From Nemophila menziesii (lineage: Eukaryota; Streptophyta; Magnoliopsida; Boraginales; Hydrophyllaceae), in contig JARWIR010000021.1 in the NCBI GenBank assembly GCA_029959085.1, forward strand, positions 24,019,620-24,083,619: 64,000 nt of DNA. Direction: 5' to 3'. Below the pieces are notes generated by a model. It was not told where the DNA came from. It was given only the letters and a program-made list of their open reading frames with translations, and ran no database searches. Within the stretch, counting starts at the first letter, position 1. Each line of letters begins with the position of its first letter. The translations under genes and the position numbers were made by a program. Shown here in pieces: positions 33,105 to 42,964 of the stretch.

Positions 33105-33600
33105 AGCTTTTTGCGGTACACCGCAGGTATTCGCAGTGCACCGCACCTATCAGCGCGAGAAATTTAACAAAAACTTCGAACTGGCATAACTTTGCGCTCG
33201 GGTATCGGATTTCACTTTTTCTCGAGTCTAAATCGCATATTTTTTCAAAATCTATCCAATGGAGTGGAGAAAAACTGATTTGGAGATAAAGTAAAAAACG
33301 AAATTTTTGGATATATTCAGACCAGCTCTCCGATACACCGGACCCCAGCCCCGGTATACCGCAGAGGAGAAAACACGTGCTACAGGTAAGTGACTCGGGT
33401 TTCTTGCCGAGAAGAAAAAAAATTCAGGTACCAGGTCCGGTATACCGGACCATAACCCCGGTGTACCGCAGGACCAAAAACCTGTGACACGGGTAGGAGA
33501 TGCGGGTATTTTGACGAGGATTAAAAAAATTCGAGGAACAGAAGCTGCGGTACAAAGCACCCCTGCTCCGGTACACCGCAGGTCGCCGACTAAAGAGAGA
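33105..33600 (+). repeat. GC-rich palindrome array (E2)
   Basis: Imperfect units spaced about 105-110 bp in the right part, with palindromes such as GCGGTACACCGC (33113), CCGGTATACCGC (33352) and CCGGTATACCGG (33436). Between them lie AAACACGTG (G-box at 33374-33379) and GACTCGGGT-TTCTTGCCGAGAAG-type blocks. Confidence 0.8.
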
Positions 33601-33617
33601 AAAAGCTGCGTTTTAGG

Positions 33618-33625
33618 TTATAAGA
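33618..33625 (+). promoter_or_regulatory. Candidate internal TATA box for E2 ORF2
   Basis: TTATAAGA lies at the end of the palindrome array, 400 nt before the ORF2 ATG (34025). It is followed by ATTCCGAATTTAC and CCTTAAGCCTC, which are shared with E1 and E3. Confidence 0.5.
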
Positions 33626-34024
33626 AGCAAGAGGTGGGTAATTCCGAATTTACAAATCCTTAAGCCTCTCTTTCTTCTCCAAAACTCTCCCAACTCCATT
33701 AAATCTCACAAAAACCTTCACCAATCATCAAACACTACCCAATCATCATAAAAACACATCAAATCTTCTCTCCACATCATTACAAAGGAGATTCAAATAC
33801 CCAATTCTCACCAAACACATCAAATTGAAGAATCAAAAGCTTAAATTTCAGAAATTCATCCTACAAATTCTTAAATCCATACCAATCCATGATGAATCCA
33901 TCTTACACACATAGAGAATCATCATCAAATCACTTTTCCTAACCCAAATTAAGCTTGTACAACCAATAATCAAGAGTTTCAAATTTCAAGAGTGGTTAAA
34001 GCTTTGAGTTAGGGGTCAATTGAG
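33626..34024 (+). other. E2 ORF2 leader, G-poor
   Basis: From CTCTCTTTCTTCTCC through repeated AC-rich and T-rich sequence, with very few G residues until about 33960. A TTGAGTTAGGGGT motif lies at 34004-34016, just before the start codon. Confidence 0.6.
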
Positions 34025-34748
34025 ATGATTAAGAAAACATAGACATTATCTATTGTAAGGGAGATGAAGAAAATCAAGGTTTTGGATTATATTGACAAGA
34101 AATCAAGTGAGAAAAGTGTTAGTTCCAATTCATAGGGTAAAATAGGTCAAGAGAAGAGAGGTCAGCTAGCTGTGTTTGATTCAATGGGCAAAAAGGTTTC
34201 AACTTTAGTGAAGAAAACAATACAACCTCTATAGATCGAAGAACCTACACCCGAAGAAAAAGAGAAAGCTTCAATGGCCATGATAGCTTCTCCGAAGAAA
34301 CAATTTAAGGATCTACCTTTTGCTTATGAGAAAGTATTTGAAGAAGAAGTTGGTAAAGGAGAATACAAGAAGATTCATGAAGATCTAAAAAGATTGGGTT
34401 GGTCTACGTTAATGGTAAGACGTTCTAAAAAACGTTCTTTTTGTTGAATTGTAATTTGAGTGGAAAAGAAGAAGATGTGGAACAGTTGATCTATGAGGAG
34501 GTGATACGATTTTTCGATCTCTCCCATGTTGTTATCTAATGCAATATCCTACTATGATCACGTGTCTTGATTGGAAAGCGAATAAGAAGTTGGGTAAAGA
34601 AGAAACAAGTGAGTTTAAGATGAGTAACAATATTGACAATGCTTGGATCATTAAAGTTTTGAGAGTAATTACGGAACTTTCAAAAGAAGAAAAGGAGTAC
34701 ATCACAACACTCCGTGAGCAATTAAAGAAAAATCCAGCAAAATCTTAA
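34025..34748 (+). pseudogene. E2 ORF2 relic, internally deleted
   Basis: Homologous to the E1 ORF2. The N-terminal basic part, LPFAYEKVFEEEVG and LGWSTLMVRRS are present. The text then jumps near 34425 to the part matching RGEEVDVAQLIYEEV, so about 110-120 codons are missing. A frameshift lies around 34500-34540, and stop codons occur early (for example the fifth codon). The C-terminal ELSKEEKEY tail ends at 34748. Confidence 0.75.
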
Positions 34749-34868
34749 CTTGGATGTTGATAAGGCGAGGTAATAGCCTCGAAGAGTATGTTTTCTTTCT
34801 TCCCTACCATTTCTTTATGTGCAATATGTCTGCTAATTTTAAATTTTATTCTTTCTTGAGTCTTTTTC

Positions 34869-34888
34869 GAGTCGTCGGGACACGGCTC
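34869..34888 (+). promoter_or_regulatory. Conserved hairpin after ORF2 (E2)
   Basis: GAGTCGTC-GGGA-CACGGCTC, followed by TTTTTTAGTTGGGGGTGGGG. Two changes weaken the stem compared with E4. Confidence 0.65.
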
Positions 34889-36320
34889 ATTTTTTAGTTG
34901 GGGGTGGGGATTCGTTGTCCTCATCTTCCTTTTTGTTTTTTTTTCATAAAATTTAAAATTTTTTGGGTTGAAATAGGCATAGAATATGTTGAATGTACCT
35001 ATGTGAGCATGATTTAATTATGTCAATGATAGGAGGTAGTATGTTTTTGAAAGATGTCATAAATATGTTTAGCATGCATGTATGAAAACAGGAAATAAAT
35101 GATAGAAAAGTTAATGAGCAATGCTAAGAATTTACGTTGAAACTTAGGGAGAGTTATTTGGTGTGTAGAACGTGAGTTTTGAAATTAGTTGAAAACCCAC
35201 TTGTCTATGAACTAATAATGAAAACATAAATAAATCCGGTAGTTGGAAAAATGAATAAGGCAATTCTTTCATGTTAAAACCACTTGAAGCCTTTTATACC
35301 TTCTCACCCTTTATTTGATTATTGTTATTATTTATCCGTCTTAGCCCCTCTGGGCCTTTCTAAAGTCTTTTATTACACCACATTATAATCCTCACCCTTA
35401 GTTTGTAGGACTTATCTATATGACCCGCACTCGAATCGCAAAACCTGAAACAAGTTGTTTTTAGAGCTTGAGTTTGGGGTGGTGGGTTTCATCATTAGGG
35501 AATATTGGGTTTGGGAATTATAATTGTGATTTTATTGATGATGAAAAAGTTAATATTGTAACCCTTTGTCGGGGTAATAGTGAATGAAAAAGAAGCCACG
35601 AGCTAAAATTGCCAACAAGGGTATAAAAAAGAAAAATATATATATATACGAAAAAATAGCGTGATATCTCAACATCAAAAAGAAAATCATAGCTATACAA
35701 AAGAAAAATTGATATGAAAAGAATATATATATTCGGACCGGCAAAGTGGAATTTGTATATCATCATAAAAGGGTTTTAATTGGGATTGATTGGGGATGCA
35801 CATCAAAATGCATCAATAAATTGGGGTGAGTGAGAACATCTTCGAGTGAAAACTCAAGCTCTAGGGAGATTCGTTGATGGCTAGTGAGGAGAGAGCCAAA
35901 AGCTCACTTTTTATTATCCAAATATACCACACCGTCCCTAAGCCACGTTATAACCAAAGACCTTAGGATTTCTAACTACTTTGTGGAGAAACAATTGAGC
36001 TATTAGGTATTAGGTAAGTGGACCATTGGATGCTATATTAGGACCTATGAACAACCTATAGCCACTAACATGAACTAAGTTATCATCCTCTTCTTCTGGC
36101 ATTGCGAAATTAATCTGGACTTGAATATATGGATTGTTGATTACATGTGTATTAAGCATACTTGTGCATTATTTCTTGAGCATTACTACATGACATTTTT
36201 TAGATACTATGCTCTAGGATCAATCATTGTGTTTTGTTCTTATTCTCCTCCGACTTCTTCTTCTTGTTTATTTGACTACCCTACTGTTCTTTACTTTTAT
36301 TATATCGAGACGATACAACT
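34889..36320 (+). other. E2 3' non-coding region
   Basis: About 1.4 kb without a supported ORF. It has a GAGTTTGGGGTGGTGGG motif at 35470-35486 and a GTAACCCTTTGTCGGGGT motif at about 35557-35574. Near the end a conserved GATACAACTTTGAGTT leads into the PPT. Confidence 0.8.
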
Positions 36321-36335
36321 TTGAGTTGAGGGTCT
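36321..36335 (+). other. E2 polypurine tract
   Basis: TTGAGTTGAGGGTCT directly abuts the 3' LTR start TGATGTCTCC. In E1 and E3 the same position reads TTGAGTTGGGGGTCT or TTGAGTTGGGGTCT. It would prime plus-strand synthesis. Confidence 0.75.
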
Positions 36336-37805
36336 TGATGTCTCCTCATTTGTGATAATAAAATCTATTTCTGAGACATCATTTTAGGCGTATTTATTAG
36401 TTTATAGGTCGAATTTAGCTTGGTTTAGTGCACTTTCCTATTTTGGGTCTTGAATTAATTAATTATTATTTTTAGAGCATATTGGGTTTAATTATTTATT
36501 TAAGTGTGAAGCTTTAGAGATATATGGTAATTAATTAGAGTCCAAGTTGGTTCAAAGAGCTAAAGGAAAGAAGATAAACATGGAAATTGAAGATAAGGAA
36601 GTAAAAGCTAAAAACATGAAAAAGGAAAAGCTGCCTTAAATCTGAATTTCTGCACCTACGACCACAAATCAACTTATATCTTAAAAACGGTGAGGAATTT
36701 GGAGAACCAGTCAAGATAAAAGTTGAAGATCTTTCCGAGACGATGAATTTGGTATACTCATACGCATCAATCGGATAAATATTGAAGCTGTTGGGACCAA
36801 AAGAAAAACGGGGTTGATTGCATGTTTTTGGGCTACGAATTTGAGTTGGGCTTGGAGCCCATATTTACCTTTTGTTTCAATAAAACGAATTAGGTCAACC
36901 TATACACTATAAATATAGACTTTTAACATTATAAAATCATCCTTGACCAAACCTTAAGGTCAGGAAGAAGCTATAACACAAGAAGAGAAGTCTGGAAGGA
37001 GCTGTGCATCAATTATGTCTCCTTCAACCTTTAATTCTGTAGTTCTTTTCTTTTCTTTTTTTAGTATGAATTAAATAAATTTAGCTTGAGTTTTAGCATA
37101 TATGTATGAACCCTAGTTTTGATTGACATCTATCCAATTTGGGAATTTTATGTTTTAAATTGAATTATTGTTTTTATTCTCTGTTTATGTGTTTGGATTT
37201 ACATTCTGTGTTCTTGTGGACTGCAACCATATAGAATTACCATCTAGTAGTTAGGTCACCATTGACAACGGTGTTTAACTATAGGTTTAGCACATAACGT
37301 CTAGAATAAGGTTTAGATCTGACAAATCAACCTAACTAGATAATCACCATGGTTTAGTGTATTGCTATTTTACCAATTGCAGGAACAGTTTGCTTAGGAC
37401 TCCTTATTGACACAGGTAAACCCTATTTAAAACTACCTAGCGCAATTGGAACCGATTATTGAAATACTACATAATTCACCCTTACATGTTTAGAACAGCA
37501 AAACTAGTGGGGATTACATGCTATTTACTCGAGCTAAACTTTCATACTATCTTCTTTTCTCTTATTTATTTTCTGTCTTTAGTTTAGTAGTTTAATTTTC
37601 CTTTATTAAAAAACCAAATAAAAATCTATCTTTCTTTCTTTCTCTTGCGTATTATTATTCTAGCTTAATTATTTGCACTTGATATTTGCATAAGTTCTTC
37701 TTAACCTTCGTAGTCCCTGAGGAACGAATTCTACTTATTCATTAAAACTTGCATATGATCAGTATACTTGCAGAACCGTGCTTAGCTTAGGGTGTTTTTT
37801 GCACT

Positions 37806-37857
<52 letters not shown>

Positions 37858-37882
37858 TTTTATCATACCTTAGGCGACACCA
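36336..37882 (+). mobile_element. E2 3' LTR (group A) with TA expansion
   Basis: 1547 bp, TGATGTCTCC to CACCA. It matches the 5' LTR except for roughly 60 scattered differences by eye and a longer TA run at about 37808-37854. Confidence 0.93.
37808..37854. repeat. (TA)n microsatellite in E2 3' LTR
   Basis: About 23 TA units. The 5' LTR has about 10 at the same place (31443-31462), so the tract changed length after insertion. Confidence 0.9.
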
Positions 37883-38060
37883 GATACGTAGTGGAATAAC
37901 AGTTTTGCTAATAGAGTTAGTTAAGTGGAGCGTTTAAAAGCAAAAGGATCAATGAACATCCTATAACCACCATCTCGAGCTAAGCATCAAGGGTAACCTT
38001 CTAGCATTGTGAAATTAATTTGGAATTGAAATTATCTATGTGTTTGATTTTTTAGGATCA
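37883..38060 (+). mobile_element. Truncated gypsy 3' region, right part (E5)
   Basis: It continues the region broken by E2. It aligns with E2's own sequence at about 35985-36115 (ACAATTGAGCTATT-like and GAAATTAATCTGGA-like parts). It ends near 38060 without reaching a PPT or LTR. Confidence 0.7.
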
Positions 38061-38229
38061 TCGTCATGATGTTGGAGGTCAGCAGAAGTCAATGGAAGTC
38101 AAAGGTTGGTCAAGGCTACACAAAAGACTACTAACCCTAGAGAGAGAAAGTAGAGAGAAGGAGAATATTAAGGTTATGACCCAGAGGTTCCTACAGTGAC
38201 GTGCTTAATGGTCTTTGAGGAAAACTTTT

Positions 38230-39963
38230 AGGATGGAAAGGAAAGTGCCTTTCACTTGCGGGAAGAAATACTCTAGCTCATGTCGTTCTTAGCCCAATGC
38301 CAGTCTATATCATGCAAGTGATTATTCTGCCAGGTTACATTTGTGACGAGTTGGACCAAATAGTTAAAGATTTTATTTGGGGATATTCAGAAGCTCAACG
38401 AAAAACCAACTGGGTCTCTTTGGATAAAGTGTGTACACTGAAGTGACAAGGGGGTCTAGGATATCAGGCGCTTCTCGGTAAACTAGGCTGGAAAATTCTT
38501 AACGACGATTCGGTGTTGTGGGTTAAGGGGTTATGACAAAAATATTATAAATAAAGTATATTACAGTTCATTCGAAAAACTTATGATTCTCAATTTTTAG
38601 GACCATCGCGGAAGGTATTGTAGTGGTTAGATGGGGATCCCGATGGTCAATGCGGAATGGGAGGAGTGTATTATTCTGGCTTGATATTTGGGTTGGAGAT
38701 GAACCTTTAATTAATTTCTCCCTCTCACCAATTGGAGGGAATATGAGATCAGGGAAATTATGTGAATATGTCATCGACGATGGGATGTAGGAATAGGAGC
38801 GGTTTCATCAGTTACTACCCTACCACAAACTAGAGGAAGTATAAAATGTCAGAGTTACTATGGATAGGAATGATATTGATGAGTTGTCATGGAATAATGA
38901 GCTGAATGGGGTTTATTCGGTTAAATTCGTGCTTATTGACGTAACGATAAGTGAGTCCGATGAAAGCATTGTGTGGGATAAATTGTGGAAGTTAAGGTGC
39001 CCTCAAAACATTAGGATTCTGCTATGGAGGGCGTTACTAGAAAGGCTTGCAACTGGAGGGAATTTGGTTAATCAAGGCATGAATGTTTTGAGTTTCTGTC
39101 CTTGGTGTGGGGTTGGGATGGAAACCGCACTTCACCTCTTCAAAGATTGTAGTATGGCGAGAGAAATCTGGGGGTGGATCCGTCAAGAGATCAGATAAGT
39201 CCAAAATAAAATAGGACACGAAGGAGAAACAATTGTTGCTTTAGACATGGAAGAATCCGTTCTTAATAATACTATACAGGGATGGGTCAAAAATGATGGC
39301 TTGGATGTACTATTTAATTTACGCGGAACAGAGCATATAAAGAATACTATAGGGATTGATGGAAGCAATTTTAGTAGACACACAGGAGAATACAGAGTTG
39401 ATCGGCAGAACAGGGAATAATGTGCAATTTTAGGAAAATCAAAGAGACATGTTGCAAGAAAACTTTCGGTTAAATAATTGCAGTGCAGTTCCTCAGGTTG
39501 CAGAGATCTTTTTCCACCATCATGAGGCGCAGTGCTCAATCCATGACCAACAAGGAGTGTGACAGCTAATCTCTCCTCACTCAAATGCTTCAGCTGTTGA
39601 AGACATGGATCAACCCACGAGGAGATCAGGTACGCTAAATAAGATCAATAGGGACGCAACATTTAGCCATACGATGAATCGCCTACTGCTCGGCTTCATG
39701 AATTCAGCTGGTGGAAGAATAACTTGGTGAATAATGGGCTTTTTCATGGTGTGGAATGGAACATCTTTATTGGCGCATAAATTGGGGTCATTTGGAAGGC
39801 GAGAAATGACATGATATTCAACAGTGAACCTTTTCCAAGTAGAGAAGCTTTTATTAGAAAAGATCGATGGTTAGTTGTTGATTATCACAAGGCATGGAGC
39901 CTCCAACCGAATAAGGAGATCAAGCATAAGAACCATGTTGAGTGGATAGGGTGGTCCAAACCC
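38230..39963 (+). pseudogene. LINE-D ORF2 C-terminal region with zf-RVT
   Basis: A 5'-truncated LINE. It begins with the post-RT block (LSLAGRNTLAHVVLSPMPVYIMQ, FIWG, WVSLDKVC, GGLGYQALLGKLGWKIL). It continues with the WGSRWSMRNGRS and FWLDIWVG segment near 38620-38690. A 112-codon open part at 38860-39198 contains the zf-RVT domain: IVWDKLWKLRCPQNIRILLWRALL and a C-x2-C pair (FCPWCGVG) followed by HLFKDC and IWGW. Further LINE sequence runs to 39963, where the copia element begins. It continues at 46330. Confidence 0.8.
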
Positions 39964-40724
39964 TGTTGTGTTTTATTTGTATAAACCAGTAAAACAATAT
40001 AGAAACTAATGCAGAAATAAAATAAAAGTATATATAAATAAACAACTTTACTTGTCGAGGCTCGGATTGGATCCGATGTCTTTAAGGTATTTAGGCCACG
40101 TACCGGTGTCTTACGTTTGTTGGTTTCAACCTCCAGGATACAACGACAAAAACTATTCAAAAGAAACTGACACACGAATTCTTAAGAATTTCGACGAACT
40201 TAATAATGCTGCTTCTTTCTATCTCTCTCTTATAATTTTAATGCTTTGAAAAAGAATGAATGAAAATGTTTGAGTTGGCCAACTATTTATAGAATATGAA
40301 AAGGTGGATTTGACAAAAGAGTTGTGATGGTTAATTTGAAGATACGTTACATTAAAAGACACAACGTTTAGTTTAGTATAGAAGACCAAACCATAAGCTG
40401 GTCCAGATGGTATGAAAGTCTGGCCCAAAAGCCCACTAGCTTGGAGACCCAGATTCAAAGCCCAGCAGTACCTTTTTTTTTTTTTGCTTTGCTTCATAAC
40501 CAAAAGAAAAATAAAATAAATAACATGTATTATTATTTATTTTAATCTTTTTTTTCTTTTAATTTCTTCAAATTCTATGACTCAATTTCTCATTCAACTT
40601 CAAATGATTTTTTACCAGATGAATGTATTACGTTAATTAATATTCGAATCATTCTTTAAATTGAGTCACCCACTGTCATCGTGAACATGGTCATCCCTTG
40701 GGTAAAAATCTCATTTGACCAACA
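39964..40724 (-). mobile_element. Copia-2 3' LTR
   Basis: 761 bp. On the minus strand it starts TGTTGGTCAAATGAG at 40724 and ends ACACAACA at 39964. A PPT-like GTGGGGAT lies just upstream on its strand (40725-40734). Confidence 0.93.
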
Positions 40725-41317
40725 ATCCCCACATGAATGGAAATTGACTAACCACCTTAAAAAAATTATGCAAAAGAATGCTAAACACGAGAGAGAGTGA
40801 GAGAGAAGCGTAGAAGAATACTACATCGAGAAAGGTAGCTTTTGGCCTTGAACCTTCTGTAGTAAGAGCTATCGGATTTTCTTGCTAACTAGTGAACGTG
40901 ATGTCTTGAACTATTCAGCTTTTGTGTAAACCAAGACAATAGAAATTACATAGTATACTTCGAAACATTATTTGGTTCTCACGGTTGTGTCCATTTACGG
41001 CCCTGGACAACTCCTGGTATTTCATGAATAACTGTCGGAGAATTTCGCCATTACAAATTCTCGTAGGGCGGCCCTACCCATGTTATTCATATAGGTGGTC
41101 TCTTGTCGAGAGTATTCTGCATTACTCTATCTTATGTTAGAACCATTAAAAGTTTAACTTATCCTTCAATTTTACATGTAGCACTGTTTAATTTTTGTCC
41201 TAAGAATGGTTTAAGGAGGTTTCCCCACAGTGCATCGCACCAAATTGTAGTTTCATGATTTAGTTTTCCCTTTGAACCTAGATTGTGGGATCTCCACTCT
41301 GCTAGGTAGGGTTCCCA
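40725..41317 (-). other. Copia-2 3' untranslated region
   Basis: About 590 bp between the RNase H stop and the 3' LTR. No coding signal. It ends in the PPT-like purine run next to the LTR. Confidence 0.8.
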
Positions 41318-42961
41318 TCATAGCAACTCAGCTTTCGTAGGCTTAAGACCCATTCTCCTTGACAACACTCGCACTTGCTCTCTTTGTAGACCTTTGGTCA
41401 GTGGATCCGCTATATTATCCTTTGATCGAACATAATCAATTGTGATAATTCCGTTTGAGAGCAATTGTCTAACGGTATTGTGTCTACGACGTATGTGTCT
41501 AGACTTACCGTTATACATTTCGTTTAGTGCCCTGCCAATGGCACTTTGACTATCGCAATGTATGCAGATAGCTGACACAGGCTTTGGCCAATTAGGAATA
41601 TCCTCTAGGAAATTCCGAAGCCACTCGGCTTCTTCAGCAGCTTTTTCTAAAGCTATAAACTCAGATTCCATAGTTGATCTGGCTATGCACGTTTGCTTAG
41701 TGGATTTCCAAGACACAGCTGCTCCTCCTAACATGTAGACAAATCCACTTGTGGATTTTGAGTCGGTGGAGTCTGATATCCAGTTTTCCACACTGTATCC
41801 TTCTGATACCGCTGGATATCCTGTGTACAACAACCCTTCGTTCATAGTGTATTTAAGATACCTTAGAACTCTTACAATAGCAATCCAGTGGTTTTTCCCC
41901 GGATTATTTGTAAACCTACTTAGCTTGCTTACTGCATGTGCTATATCTGGCCTAGTGCAGTTCGTTAAGTACATGAGACTCCCAATAATCCGAGAGTACT
42001 CCAACTGGTTGATCATATCACCAGTGTTCTTAGCAAGATGTAAATTTACATCAACTGGTGTCTTGGCGATATTTGTGTCGCCATTACTAAATTTGTTTAA
42101 TACTTTCTCAATATAGTGTGACTGAGATAGTATAATACCTTCAGATGTTCGGAGAATCTTGATACCCAAAATAACATCCGCAAGGCCTAAATCTTTCATG
42201 TCAAACTTACTTGAAAGCATCCTTTTGGTGAATTTAATCATATCATTGTTACTTCCAATGATTAACATATCATCCACGTATAAACAGACAATGACATATC
42301 CAGTCTCATTTTGTTTTACATAAACACATTTGTCACATTCATTTATCTTGAAATCATTCGAAATCATGAATCTATCAAATTTGTCATGCCATTGCTTCGG
42401 TGCCTGTTTTAAACCATATAGAGATTTAACAAGCTTACATACTTGCTTCTCCTTACCTGGAACTAGGTAACCCTCAGGTTGTTCCATATATATCTCTTCA
42501 TTTAGTTCTCCATTTAGGAAGGCAGTTTTTACATCCATCTGATGTATTTCGAGCTTGTATATAGAAGCTATAGCGATTAACATTCGAATGGATGATATTC
42601 TCGTGACTGTAGAATAAGTATCAAGATAATCAAGTCCTTCTTTTTGACTATAACCTTTTACAACAAAGCGAGCCTTGTAGTTTTCAATAGACCCATCGGT
42701 CTTTAGTTTCTTCTTGAATATCCATTTGCATCCAAGTGGTTTATTCCCAAGAGGGAGATCCACTAGTTCCCATGTATGGTTTTGCATAATGGAATCTATC
42801 TCGCTATTTACCGCTTCTTTCCAGTATGGGGCGTCAGGGTTTGACATAGCCTCCTTGAATGTTCGCGGTTCGTCATCTAGCATGTAAGATAGAAAGTCAG
42901 GACCAAAAGACGTAGAGGTTCTAATCCGCTTACTTCTTCTTGGTTCTCCTTCATTTGGCAA
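41318..42961 (-). CDS. pol: Copia-2 reverse transcriptase and RNase H
   Basis: 547 codons in the same frame as the upstream gag-protease-integrase part, separated from it by one stop. RT spans about residues 45-290, with [38 protein letters not shown] and the active site YVDD at about 228-231. RNase H covers about 390-547, with [13 protein letters not shown], the TMESEFIAL and HCDSQSAI acidic sites, [13 protein letters not shown] and DPLTKGL near the end. It would make and trim element cDNA in the particle. No internal stop, and the catalytic residues look intact. Confidence 0.95.
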   Translation of the reverse strand: MPNEGEPRRSKRIRTSTSFGPDFLSYMLDDEPRTFKEAMSNPDAPYWKEAVNSEIDSIMQNHTWELVDLPLGNKPLGCKWIFKKKLKTDGSIENYKARFVVKGYSQKEGLDYLDTYSTVTRISSIRMLIAIASIYKLEIHQMDVKTAFLNGELNEEIYMEQPEGYLVPGKEKQVCKLVKSLYGLKQAPKQWHDKFDRFMISNDFKINECDKCVYVKQNETGYVIVCLYVDDMLIIGSNNDMIKFTKRMLSSKFDMKDLGLADVILGIKILRTSEGIILSQSHYIEKVLNKFSNGDTNIAKTPVDVNLHLAKNTGDMINQLEYSRIIGSLMYLTNCTRPDIAHAVSKLSRFTNNPGKNHWIAIVRVLRYLKYTMNEGLLYTGYPAVSEGYSVENWISDSTDSKSTSGFVYMLGGAAVSWKSTKQTCIARSTMESEFIALEKAAEEAEWLRNFLEDIPNWPKPVSAICIHCDSQSAIGRALNEMYNGKSRHIRRRHNTVRQLLSNGIITIDYVRSKDNIADPLTKGLQREQVRVLSRRMGLKPTKAELL

Positions 42962-42964
42962 TGA

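Larger units (their letters stand above)
29970..37882 (+). mobile_element. Gypsy element E2, complete ends, reduced interior
   Basis: A 7.9-kb element flanked by GATAC (29965-29969 and 37883-37887), inserted in the 3' region of a related element. LTRs at 29970-31489 and 36336-37882, PBS, the C-terminal half of gag, GC palindrome array, TATA-like box, shortened ORF2, hairpin, UTR and PPT are present. The gag N-terminal domain, the protease and all pol enzymes are absent. LTRs differ by roughly 4 percent by eye, so it is older than E1. Confidence 0.92.

Noticed and set aside
41751..42116. Plus-strand open frames inside Copia-2 (also 44553-44861 and 44950-45219)
   Set aside because: They are shadows of the minus-strand pol and gag frames.
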